A DNA stretch of 51,210 nt from the NCBI GenBank assembly GCA_023435225.1, contig JAEYRX010000108.1, forward strand, positions 1 to 51,210. Reading direction: 5' to 3'. Source of the stretch: Bacillota bacterium. Its GTDB lineage: Bacteria > Bacillota > UBA4882 > UBA8346. The notes below the pieces were generated by a model. The model saw only the letters and a program-made list of their open reading frames with translations, searched no databases and was not told the origin of the DNA. Below, in pieces: positions 9,059 through 17,296 of this stretch (positions are counted from its first letter, which is position 1; each line of letters begins with the position of its first letter). Both the position numbers and the translations under genes were made by a program.

Positions 9059-9703
9059 ATGAGTAATTTTGATTCCGAAAAACTAATTGAACGAATTGAA
9101 GAGGCAAAAGATTGGCTGGAAAAAGCCAAGGATGAATACAGCAAATCTAATCCGGTGCGTGGCGGAATAATTTTAAATTTGGCTCAAGCAGAAGTGAAAC
9201 ATGCTTGGGAACTAAGTCACCATCAATTCGTTTCTAAGAGTGTTCAGAGAGCAACCTCAAAAAATTATATAAAATATTGGATTCCAGTGGCTGCCTCAAT
9301 AGTTTTATTTATTGGTTTGTTTGTCGGTGTCCAAGCAGGAAAGAAAGGGATTGCACCGGAATTAATTTCAGTTAAGGATTCTTCCGGGAAGATTACAGGA
9401 ATCAATCATATTGAAAGGGTGGATGATAAGGCAGTAAACGAAAACTATCCATCCGAAGTTTTAAATTTGAATTCTGCTGTAAAAATTTCCGAAGAACAAT
9501 CCGAAAAAGCTAAGAAAGAAGATATTCAGCTCGTGGCCAACGAATCAATGAATTCGACAAAAAAGCAGGCCGAAACTCAACCAGAGCATAAAAAACAAGA
9601 GGTGATATCAGTTAAGTCATCAATAAAGCCGGTTTCACAATTTTCATTCGATGAAGAAGCTTTAACTAAAGAAGCTTCACATAGTTTGCGTAATGGGAAA
9701 TAA
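9059..9703 (+). CDS. Single-pass membrane protein of unknown function
   Basis: A 214-residue protein, not recognised. Residues 1-65 form a helical, charged, soluble domain with KLIERIEEAKDWLEKAK and a conserved-looking GGIILNLAQAEVKHAWE segment. One membrane segment covers about 74-93 (WIPVAASIVLFIGLFVGVQA), and the rest is a Lys/Glu/Ser-rich, low-complexity tail. The ATG at 9059 follows AAAGGCGGG; an in-frame upstream extension lacks a ribosome site. The layout (cytoplasmic N-domain, one helix, extracytoplasmic tail) is that of many anti-sigma factors, and a sigma gene lies immediately upstream, but no anti-sigma motif is visible. BamA starts 25 bases downstream, so the two are probably co-transcribed. 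Confidence 0.7.
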   Translation: MSNFDSEKLIERIEEAKDWLEKAKDEYSKSNPVRGGIILNLAQAEVKHAWELSHHQFVSKSVQRATSKNYIKYWIPVAASIVLFIGLFVGVQAGKKGIAPELISVKDSSGKITGINHIERVDDKAVNENYPSEVLNLNSAVKISEEQSEKAKKEDIQLVANESMNSTKKQAETQPEHKKQEVISVKSSIKPVSQFSFDEEALTKEASHSLRNGK

Positions 9704-9728
9704 ATAGATTATACGAGGGGGATAATTT

Positions 9729-11603
9729 TTGAAATTATTAAGCCGCACCCGTTTATTAATGGGGGTAATATTGATAATTATTTTGGGAATGGCTTTCATT
9801 ATGCCTGTTAAGGCAGAGTCCAATCCAGTAGTTGTAGTGGTTGAAGTTGAAGGCAATGCTCATGTGCCAACGGAAAAAATTCTAGGCGTTATCTCCAAAA
9901 CCAGGATGGGAGAACCATTAGATTCAAGATCTGTTCAAACAGATATGCAAGCTATAATGGGGATTGGTTATTTTACTGACGTCCGGGTCTCTACTGAAAA
10001 AATGCTTGATGGGGTAAAATTGATTTTCGAAGTGGTAGAAAACCCTATTTTTCAAGAAGTTCAGATTACCGGACTGACCAAGGTTGATCTCGAAGAGTTA
10101 AAACCTTTTTTTTCTCAAAAACCGGGAGAAATTTTTAATAGGGTTACTTTTAGGGAGGATCTCTCTAAAGCAATTAAATATTGTCAAGAAAAGAAAGGTT
10201 TATATATCGAACCGAAAAACTTAGGGGCCAATGGTATTTCACCCGATGGTATTGTAAAGGTTGAATTAGTAGAATTGAAATTTGGGAAGATTAAAATTCT
10301 AGGTCTGGTAAAAACACAGGAATATGTAATTCGTCGGGAGTTGACAATTAAGGAAGGCGAAATAATCGATGGTAATCTTCTGCGCGAAGATTATTATAAA
10401 TTAATGAGGCTGCGATTATTTGACGGTTTGGATATTCGATTTGAGAAGAGCGAAAATCCGGATTCCATGGATTTGATTTTAGAAGCTAAAGAGGCTCGTA
10501 CAGGGACTTTTTCATTTGGGTTTTCATATTCGGAAAGAACCCAAGAGTTTGGAGGGCTGTTAGGATTTACAGAGTCAAATCTAATGGGAACGGGGCAGAA
10601 TTTAGCTTTAGATGTTAATATTAGTGAGACCAGTCGCAATGTTCAGTTTTCATTTTTTGAACCCTGGCTTGATGAAAATCATACTTCTTTCGGTTTATCG
10701 ATGTGGAATGCGGATAGTAGTATTACCTCAAAGATGAACCGCTGGATATTGGATCCAAATGCCAAGTATGACCCAAGTAATGCAGCCAGTCCGGCAGACC
10801 CTGCCAATCCCAACTATGCATCGTTGCCAACTTATTATAATTCACTTTATGATATGGATTTAGTTAAAACCGGGTTATCACTCTCTTTTGGTAGGAATCT
10901 CTGGAAGGATGTTACCGGTAGAGTATATTTAAGTTTTGAAAAGAATCAGATTGAGGATTTTTTACCTGATAATTCATCCGATTCTATAGCATCAAATAAT
11001 CCGGTTTTTAATCATGAACTTTTGGATTTTTGGGACAACTCTGCTCGGTTGCAATTGGATAAAAATAAACTAATTTATCAGGATAGTAATTTTGTGACCG
11101 GAGGTTATGAGTTAACAGGAAATTATACGGTAGCCGGTAAATATCTAGGAGGCGCTTTTGATTATAGTAAAACCGTACTTGAAGGAAAATGGTTTCATGG
11201 AATTACTTCTGATTTAGTTTTTGGCACTCGCCTTCAGGGTGGTTTAATCAATGGTGATTATCCTGATTATGATGCTTTGTATTTAGGTGGAATGTACCGT
11301 TTGCGAGGCTATGATGATAGACGATACCGTGATAAAACTACCGCTGAGCTTATTGGAACTCAATATCTGTTATCCAATACCGAGCTTCGTTATAGGTTCT
11401 CCGGCAATAAAAATGTTGAAGTTGTATTATTTTATGATGTCGGCGGAATCAACAACGGCGTTGATAGTTCAAACGTTATTAAATCCGATTACGGGATAGG
11501 TTTACGTTATATGATTCCGTATCTTGGAGTAATCAGGCTCGACCAAGCGTGGAATAGGGATGGCGATCAAAGGTTAGTATTTAGTTTAGGAGAAATATTC
11601 TAA
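9729..11603 (+). CDS. bamA: Outer-membrane protein assembly factor BamA (Omp85 family)
   Basis: A 624-residue Omp85 protein that folds and inserts beta-barrel proteins into the outer membrane. A signal peptide covers residues 1-29 (cleavage near VKA-ES). Three POTRA-like domains follow (about 32-108, 109-187, 188-262), fewer than the five of E. coli BamA, which is usual in deep-branching and diderm Gram-positive lineages. The C-terminal barrel (about 265-624) contains the lid-loop-type segment YRLRGYDDRRYR and ends in Phe as an outer-membrane beta-signal. The TTG at 9729 has GAGGGGG upstream. No BamD or BamB genes are visible here. Confidence 0.93.
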   Translation: MKLLSRTRLLMGVILIIILGMAFIMPVKAESNPVVVVVEVEGNAHVPTEKILGVISKTRMGEPLDSRSVQTDMQAIMGIGYFTDVRVSTEKMLDGVKLIFEVVENPIFQEVQITGLTKVDLEELKPFFSQKPGEIFNRVTFREDLSKAIKYCQEKKGLYIEPKNLGANGISPDGIVKVELVELKFGKIKILGLVKTQEYVIRRELTIKEGEIIDGNLLREDYYKLMRLRLFDGLDIRFEKSENPDSMDLILEAKEARTGTFSFGFSYSERTQEFGGLLGFTESNLMGTGQNLALDVNISETSRNVQFSFFEPWLDENHTSFGLSMWNADSSITSKMNRWILDPNAKYDPSNAASPADPANPNYASLPTYYNSLYDMDLVKTGLSLSFGRNLWKDVTGRVYLSFEKNQIEDFLPDNSSDSIASNNPVFNHELLDFWDNSARLQLDKNKLIYQDSNFVTGGYELTGNYTVAGKYLGGAFDYSKTVLEGKWFHGITSDLVFGTRLQGGLINGDYPDYDALYLGGMYRLRGYDDRRYRDKTTAELIGTQYLLSNTELRYRFSGNKNVEVVLFYDVGGINNGVDSSNVIKSDYGIGLRYMIPYLGVIRLDQAWNRDGDQRLVFSLGEIF

Positions 11604-11703
11604 TAAATTAATTTTTGATTGATTAGTTTGACCTTTATAAATATGTAGGAATGAAGGTAGAGTTCAAATTGTTTTTGTTTTTAGCAGTTATAGAGGTGAT
11701 ACG

Positions 11704-12987
11704 TTGAGAATTTTTCTCAAAGTTTTTCCGGTTTGTCTTATCTTATACCTTATGTTAAATCAATTACCCGTGACCGCAATGAACCCTGAAGAAGAAAAAG
11801 TAGGTTTTGTGGAAGTCCAGTTAAATATCTCAGGCAAAATTTACGAAGGTCTTCAGGAACGAATCGAATATAGTATTGCCCGGGTAGGTGAAAAAATATT
11901 GCTTGGGCAACCGGTCTCTCTTTTGCAAAATAATAAGGCAGCCGTAAAAACAGTAATAACAAATGTTTTTACTAAAGTGCTAGTAGGTTTCAAATTGGAA
12001 TCAGTAGATCTGATATTAGGAAGTCATGCAAAGATTTTGATTCATTTAACACCGATTCCACCATTAATCTCTAATATTCAAATTAACCTTGAATTGCTTG
12101 ATATCAATCCGGAAATTAAGAGTTTGGTAATGGAGACTACTAAAAAAATTGAAGAGGAATTGAATCGGATATTTACAGGACTCCCGGTTTCATCGGTAGC
12201 GTGGTCGGAAAATACCTTTGATTTAGTCATTAATTATTTATTAGAGCGCGACTTACCGGGGTTTAGTAGTAGATTTTCCTTGAATCCAAATACCGTAACC
12301 GAATTAAATTTAACTTTAATACCGGAGGAACCTTTAGTTTCTTCAATCATAATTAACTATAAAACTGTTAATATTCCGGTTTTATTTGTAAAAACTAAGA
12401 CCAAGGATTATCAAGAAAAGGTTGATGTTCTTAAAGGTATTCCAGTTGATTATCTAGTACATTATCAACCTAAGTTGGAGAAGTTTTTAACATCATATCT
12501 TAACGATTTTTCGGAACTACAACAATTAGGCTTCCAGGTGAGATTAAGGATTAAGCCTGGAGTAAAAACAGAAATTAACTTATTGACTGATTCACAGAAT
12601 CTGCAAACCAGATTGGAAGGAAGGTATTTTATCAATAACGATCAATATTTTGGTAATATTCAGGCTTATTTAGGTTACCATACCTCTGAGTTTGAAATAT
12701 ATTCCAGGTACTATTGGGGAGATAATCCCAGCGGATACTGGAAGGTGGGGGCTGGTTTCCCGATTGAACCCAATTTTACCAGCGGGATTGAATACGAATT
12801 TGAACATGCTTATAAACAGATATGGTTTCATTACCTTTTTGAGCGAGGCGATTATTTGGATTTACGTTTAGGAGTGGGGGATAGTCCTAACGAAGCAACT
12901 ATCGGTATTTATCTTAATAAGTATACTAATCTTGAATTGGTTAATTATTGGAAAGACTTTGGAGTCCAAATGATGTTTCATTTTTAG
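11704..12987 (+). CDS. Putative outer-membrane protein with POTRA-like region and small beta-barrel
   Basis: A 427-residue protein with a signal peptide (about 1-25), not matched to a named family. The middle, about 200-290, has the beta-alpha-alpha-beta pattern of a POTRA domain. The last 130 residues alternate polar and aromatic residues in short strands (YFGNIQAYLGYH, FEIYSRYYWGD, WFHYLFERGDYLDLRLGVG) and end MMFHF, as outer-membrane barrels do. It may be a diverged Omp85 relative with a reduced barrel, or a periplasmic partner of BamA. The TTG at 11704 follows GAGGTGATACG. It lies between bamA and ompH, 100 bases after bamA, which supports a role in outer-membrane assembly. Confidence 0.65.
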   Translation: MRIFLKVFPVCLILYLMLNQLPVTAMNPEEEKVGFVEVQLNISGKIYEGLQERIEYSIARVGEKILLGQPVSLLQNNKAAVKTVITNVFTKVLVGFKLESVDLILGSHAKILIHLTPIPPLISNIQINLELLDINPEIKSLVMETTKKIEEELNRIFTGLPVSSVAWSENTFDLVINYLLERDLPGFSSRFSLNPNTVTELNLTLIPEEPLVSSIIINYKTVNIPVLFVKTKTKDYQEKVDVLKGIPVDYLVHYQPKLEKFLTSYLNDFSELQQLGFQVRLRIKPGVKTEINLLTDSQNLQTRLEGRYFINNDQYFGNIQAYLGYHTSEFEIYSRYYWGDNPSGYWKVGAGFPIEPNFTSGIEYEFEHAYKQIWFHYLFERGDYLDLRLGVGDSPNEATIGIYLNKYTNLELVNYWKDFGVQMMFHF

Positions 12988-13098
12988 TTTAATCGTAGCA
13001 ACATTATGCTTATTATATTGAAGTGTTAAATTGGCTTTATAAAAGATAATTTTATTTTTTATAAAAATTTACCGTAGAACTAATAAAGGAGAGAAACA

Positions 13099-13689
13099 AT
13101 GAAACTAAAGAAATTTCAAGTGTATTTGGTAGTTGGGTTATTGATTTTATCAGGTATTATTATGTTTAGCAGTATGGCAGGCGCAGCTTCAAAAAATGAT
13201 GTTGGATATATCGATATGGAAAGGTTACAAAATGAATTACCTGATTTTAAAAGGCTTATAGAATTTCGTAAAGATACTGAAGGTGAAATAAATGCTTATA
13301 GAGGCCTTTACTATCAACAATACCAGAAAGCAGTAAAAGAACTTGAAGATAAATCTAAAAGCGACAAAGTGGGTAAATCCTCTGATGAACAAGCTGCAAT
13401 AGAAAAACGTTTTCAGGATGATGTAAAGAAGAAGAGTGATGAATTAAACGCCCAGTTACAACAAAAGGCTATGGAACTAGGAAAAACTTATTCCGAAAAG
13501 GAAAAAGCTACTATAGAAAAGGTGAACAAAATTATTCAATCCGTAGCTGAAGAAAAGAAATTGAGTTTAGTAATAGATAAAAGGGTTTGGTTTTATGGCG
13601 GAACTGATGTTACCCAGGCAGTAATAGATAAAGCCGCCAAAGATGAAAACCAAACCGCTAAAGATGAGAAAAAGACCGATAAAAAGTGA
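13099..13689 (+). CDS. OmpH/Skp-family periplasmic chaperone
   Basis: A 196-residue Skp-like protein. A signal peptide (1-30, cleavage near AGA-AS) is followed by the typical VGYIDMERLQNELPDFK start of the body. A long charged coiled-coil region (about 60-150) forms the tentacles, and a C-terminal segment (LSLVIDKRVWFYGGTDVTQAVI) closes the trimer core. Skp holds unfolded outer-membrane proteins on their way to BamA. A Lys/Glu-rich tail after the core is extra. The ATG has AAAGGAG upstream. The next gene starts inside its 3' end. Confidence 0.9.
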   Translation: MKLKKFQVYLVVGLLILSGIIMFSSMAGAASKNDVGYIDMERLQNELPDFKRLIEFRKDTEGEINAYRGLYYQQYQKAVKELEDKSKSDKVGKSSDEQAAIEKRFQDDVKKKSDELNAQLQQKAMELGKTYSEKEKATIEKVNKIIQSVAEEKKLSLVIDKRVWFYGGTDVTQAVIDKAAKDENQTAKDEKKTDKK

Positions 13690-14542
13690 AATTTGGCAAA
13701 AACCAAATTATAAGTGGGGTTTAGTAATTACTCTGTCCCTAATAATAAGCCTTGGTATAATTATTAAGCTCAATAATAATAACAGAAAGATAGTTCTTGA
13801 AGATTTTCTGCTGCAGGAACCGGGGGATTGGAATGGATATTTAAAATTAGAAGATAGCCTGAAAAGATTTAATCAAATTTGGACTGAAAAAAAACCTAAT
13901 TATCCAAAGAAACTAGCTGAAAAAGACTATATTAGGGAGAATTTTGAAGGCCAAATACGTGAAATTCAAAAAATATCCAGTGATGAAGAGAAGTTAAAAT
14001 TAACTGAACTTAACAATAATTTTGCCGCATATTCCCAAAAAATGAAAAGACAGTTTGAATTAGAGTTCGAAAAAAGAGCCGCTTCAATTAATCAATCATT
14101 AGAAGCGGATTTAAAACAAAAGAAACTGGCCAAAGAAGAACAAATTTACGATATAAGACAGGAGCTTGAAGGAGAACATCATTATAATTTAGTTAATTTA
14201 CAATTGCAGTTAACCCTCTTAGATCTATCAACAAGTAAAGAAGGGGTTCAGAGTCAGAAAGATAGTCTTTTAATGGATATTGCTAGAATAAAAAGAGATA
14301 TTGATATTAAAGTTAGCGCTGAAAAGAAAAATCTTTTGGACCAATTTATTAAATATGAGAAACAACAGCGCAAAGAAGTTAAAGACCAATTAGAAGAGTT
14401 AAAAAATGAATTGGAAAGAAAACGTATGGCGAATCTAGCGGAATATCGGAACAAATTAGAAATAAATTATCATAAATGGCAGGAAAATAAAAAACAGAAC
14501 TTCGAAAGGGCAATTTTGATTCGGCAAAAGCAAAAAAAATAG
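13643..14542 (+). CDS. Membrane-anchored coiled-coil protein of unknown function
   Basis: A 299-residue protein with a basic N-terminus, one membrane anchor (about 24-42, WGLVITLSLIISLGIIIKL), and then almost entirely charged helix likely to form coiled coil (about 95-295). The first ATG overlaps the ompH 3' end by 47 bases. ATG 13664 is an alternative start, and neither has a clear ribosome site, so translational coupling to ompH is likely. No family is recognised. It sits between two OmpH/Skp genes and resembles them in helical build, so it may be a much-expanded, tethered Skp-like chaperone or a periplasm-spanning spacer. That is inference from context. Confidence 0.65.
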   Translation: MKTKPLKMRKRPIKSEIWQKPNYKWGLVITLSLIISLGIIIKLNNNNRKIVLEDFLLQEPGDWNGYLKLEDSLKRFNQIWTEKKPNYPKKLAEKDYIRENFEGQIREIQKISSDEEKLKLTELNNNFAAYSQKMKRQFELEFEKRAASINQSLEADLKQKKLAKEEQIYDIRQELEGEHHYNLVNLQLQLTLLDLSTSKEGVQSQKDSLLMDIARIKRDIDIKVSAEKKNLLDQFIKYEKQQRKEVKDQLEELKNELERKRMANLAEYRNKLEINYHKWQENKKQNFERAILIRQKQKK

Positions 14543-14615
14543 AGAAAAACAAATAGATAATAAAAGTATTAATATAGTAATCTAATTTAAAAAAAGACTT
14601 TGGAGGAATGGTTTA

Positions 14616-15038
14616 ATGTCTAACAATGATGGAAAAAACTTTTTAATCCCCGGAGTGATTCTATTAGGATTTATTATATTGGCGGTTGGAATTATATTGG
14701 GATTGAATGCTTATTCTTTCCGGGTCGGGACTATTAATTCCGATAGAATCAATACGGAAAGTACTTTTGTAAAAAACATTAATGGTGAACTTCAAACCAA
14801 GGGTAAGGAGTTATCCGCTAAAATGCAAGCAGCAAAGACAGAAGCCGATAAAAGCCTCATTAATGAAGAATTTAAGAAATTTCAAGCGGAAAAAAGTAAA
14901 ATTTTGACCGACAAAGTAAAAAAAGCAACGGCTGAGGTCGCGAAGAAAAATGGGATCAAAGCTGTATCAAGCACTCAAGTATTTATTTTCAGTGATATGG
15001 ATTTAACTGATGCAGTCATTAAAGAGTTAGATAAATAA
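14616..15038 (+). CDS. Second OmpH/Skp-like protein, membrane-anchored
   Basis: A 140-residue protein with an uncleaved-looking N-terminal anchor (about 10-32) and an OmpH-like body: VGTINSDRINTES, a short coiled-coil part (about 55-105) and a closing AVSSTQVFIFSDMDLTDAVI strand-helix pair equal to the end of the neighbouring OmpH (LVIDKRVWFYGGTDVTQAVI). It is shorter than usual Skp and looks tethered to the inner membrane. The ATG has TTGGAGGAATGG upstream. LpxD follows 24 bases later, the usual ompH-lpxD order. Confidence 0.8.
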   Translation: MSNNDGKNFLIPGVILLGFIILAVGIILGLNAYSFRVGTINSDRINTESTFVKNINGELQTKGKELSAKMQAAKTEADKSLINEEFKKFQAEKSKILTDKVKKATAEVAKKNGIKAVSSTQVFIFSDMDLTDAVIKELDK

Positions 15039-15062
15039 CAAAGCATAAAGGAGTTAGAGCCC

Positions 15063-16088
15063 ATGCCTTCTTTAAAGGATTTAGCAATTTTAGTCAATGG
15101 AGAAACGGTTGGTAACAGTACTATTGAGCTAACTGGTATTGCCGGCATTGAAGATGCAAAATCCGCTGATATAACAATGGCCGTGTCCATGCGGGTTATG
15201 GAGTCGGCTATTAACAGTAAAGCTGGGGCTGTAATTGTACCATCCAATGTAACCGAATTATCTAAACCGGCGATCAAAGTTGCAAATCCTCGATTAGCAT
15301 TTGCCCAAATACTGACTTATTTTAATCCAGTCTCTAAATGTAAACCGGGCATTCATCACACTGCGGTATTGGGCCGAAACTTTTCCGGAAACGGGATACA
15401 AATTGGAGCTTTAGTCCACGTTGGGGATGATGTTTCTATTGGAGCCGGCAGTATTATTCACCCGGGTGTAGTGATTGAAGACCGGGTGCAAATTGGAGAG
15501 AACACAGTGATTTATGCTAATGTAGTTATTAGGGAAAACTGTGTAATTGGTAATAACGTACAAATTCATGCCGGTACTATAATTGGAGCGGATGGGTTTG
15601 GATATGTAACGACAAATGATAAACATTTTAAAGTTCCCCAGGTTGGGATAGTTAAAATTGAAGATGAGGTTGAAATTGGCGCCAATGTTTGTATTGACCG
15701 AGCTACTACCGGAGAAACCCTAATAAAAAGAGGCACTAAAATTGATAATTTGGTTCAGGTGGGACATAATTGTGTAATTGGTGAAGATTGTCTCTTATGT
15801 GGTGTCGCCGGTATGGCCGGCAGTTCAAAATTAGGCGATCGAGTCATAATGGCCGGTAGGTCAGCCGTTGTTGACCATATTACTATAGGAAATGATTCGG
15901 TTATTGCAGCATGTTCCCTCGCAATTAATAGTGTCCCTCCTAATTCATTTGTATCTGGAACCCCAGCCAGGCCGCATGCTGAAGATATGCGAATTCAAGC
16001 AGTATCCGGGCGTTTGCCGGAACTATTTAAAGAAATTAAGGAGTTACGTAAAAGATTAAATGAATTAGAGGGAAGAGTTAACTCCTGA
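15063..16088 (+). CDS. lpxD: UDP-3-O-acylglucosamine N-acyltransferase
   Basis: A 341-residue enzyme of lipid A synthesis; it transfers a hydroxyacyl chain from acyl carrier protein to the 2-amino group of UDP-3-O-acyl-glucosamine. An N-terminal LpxD-type domain (about 1-95) is followed by left-handed beta-helix hexapeptide repeats (about 100-300), with the conserved HAGTIIGADGFGY box at about 169-181 and VQVGHN at 231-236, whose His235 matches the general base of E. coli LpxD. A C-terminal helix closes it. The ATG at 15063 follows AAGGAG. The genes that usually follow (lpxC, fabZ, lpxA, lpxB) are absent; a terminator comes next. Confidence 0.95.
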   Translation: MPSLKDLAILVNGETVGNSTIELTGIAGIEDAKSADITMAVSMRVMESAINSKAGAVIVPSNVTELSKPAIKVANPRLAFAQILTYFNPVSKCKPGIHHTAVLGRNFSGNGIQIGALVHVGDDVSIGAGSIIHPGVVIEDRVQIGENTVIYANVVIRENCVIGNNVQIHAGTIIGADGFGYVTTNDKHFKVPQVGIVKIEDEVEIGANVCIDRATTGETLIKRGTKIDNLVQVGHNCVIGEDCLLCGVAGMAGSSKLGDRVIMAGRSAVVDHITIGNDSVIAACSLAINSVPPNSFVSGTPARPHAEDMRIQAVSGRLPELFKEIKELRKRLNELEGRVNS

Positions 16089-16117
16089 TTAGGGATAATC
16101 AAGGGAGGATTTTAGTA

Positions 16118-16184
16118 AAACTGGGCGAAATAATCCCTAAAAGACGGTATTTTAAGGGATTAATGTAAGCAGCCCGGTTTTTTT
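16118..16184 (+). terminator. Two-tier terminator after lpxD
   Basis: An inner stem pairs AATCCCT (about 16132-16138) with AGGGATT (about 16155-16161). An outer stem pairs ACTGGGC (16120-16126) with GCCCGGT (16172-16178). A run of seven T follows. This ends the outer-membrane assembly block and separates it from the Lpt operon. Confidence 0.7.
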
Positions 16185-16212
16185 ATTTGTATAAGTAATC
16201 GAGGTAAACAAA

Positions 16213-17295
16213 GTGCGAATTATTCACCGTTATATATGGAAAGAATTTCAACAGCAATTGCTTATCTGTGGTTTGGGATTTACCGTACTGGGGATTGGGA
16301 AAATATTATTTGATTATAATGACCTTTTTATTGGATACCGAGTCACTGCCGGCCTTTTATGGAAATTATTATTGAACCAAATTCCATATTTAATGATGGA
16401 TGTCATACCGGCGGCAGTATTGTTTGGAGTAATTTTAGCGCTGGGGCGTTTAATAAGAGAACGGGAACTTGAGGTAATTCAGTTAAGCGGACCACCGATA
16501 TTTAAGATTATGTTGCCGATCTTTATAGGAGTTTTCATAATTTGTTTCGCCGCTTATTGGTGGAACGACTTGATTGTCCCGGCAGCTAATCACCGCTTTC
16601 AACTTGAAGTCCGCCGTTTATCAATGAAGGAAAATATGCCTTTATTAAAAGAAAAAGTGGTTTTTAAAGGACCCCAAAACCGGTTTATATACTTAAACAA
16701 GGTAGAGCGGAGAACTAAAAAAATAACCGGGGTATTGATTTTTGAAACTAATAATACCGGGGAATGGCCTAGAATTATTTCAGCTGAGTATGGTAAACTG
16801 CGTAATGGAGTTTGGGATCTTTATAACGGAGTTGTTCATGAACTGGATAAAAAAGGGGCGGTAACTTCTGAAGTCCGTTATCAAAAAATGGAACTAAAAA
16901 TGAACTCTGACTTTAACGCTATCGTAGGGACGGAAAAATCACCAAGTGAGATGAGGGCCGGTGAATTATTGCATCTTATTAAAGTATATAAACAAAGCGG
17001 GCTTAATGTGCCGATATTTACCGTGTTTTATTATCAAAAGTTTGCGGATCCTTTAATTGCATTAATTTTAGCATTTTTAGCAATACCGTTAACAATGTTA
17101 ACCGGAAAAAGCTCCCGTTGGATAGGAATGGCTTTATGTTTCTTGATAATTATGGGATATTATACAATGCAAGTCATCGGAAGAACGATGGGTTCCAATG
17201 GAATAATTACTCCCTGGGTAGCAGCTTGGGTTCCTCATATTTTTTTTATGGTAATTGGTCTTACTTTGCTTTTTATTATTGAGCAGAGGAGATAA
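16213..17295 (+). CDS. LPS export permease, LptF/LptG family (YjgP/YjgQ)
   Basis: A 360-residue inner-membrane subunit of the Lpt ABC transporter, which pulls LPS out of the inner membrane and passes it to LptC/LptA. Three N-terminal membrane segments, a large periplasmic beta-jellyroll part (about 130-250) and three C-terminal membrane segments (about 270-360) follow the family plan. The GTG start at 16213 has GAGGT upstream. Only one such gene is present in the window, so either a second copy lies elsewhere or it works as a homodimer. LptB, the ATPase, is not in the window. Confidence 0.9.
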   Translation: MRIIHRYIWKEFQQQLLICGLGFTVLGIGKILFDYNDLFIGYRVTAGLLWKLLLNQIPYLMMDVIPAAVLFGVILALGRLIRERELEVIQLSGPPIFKIMLPIFIGVFIICFAAYWWNDLIVPAANHRFQLEVRRLSMKENMPLLKEKVVFKGPQNRFIYLNKVERRTKKITGVLIFETNNTGEWPRIISAEYGKLRNGVWDLYNGVVHELDKKGAVTSEVRYQKMELKMNSDFNAIVGTEKSPSEMRAGELLHLIKVYKQSGLNVPIFTVFYYQKFADPLIALILAFLAIPLTMLTGKSSRWIGMALCFLIIMGYYTMQVIGRTMGSNGIITPWVAAWVPHIFFMVIGLTLLFIIEQRR

Positions 17296-17296
17296 A

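Noticed and set aside
17255..17296. Upstream start for lptD inside lptF
   Set aside because: GAGGAGAT directly precedes ATG 17297, and the upstream part adds only lptF-overlapping residues.
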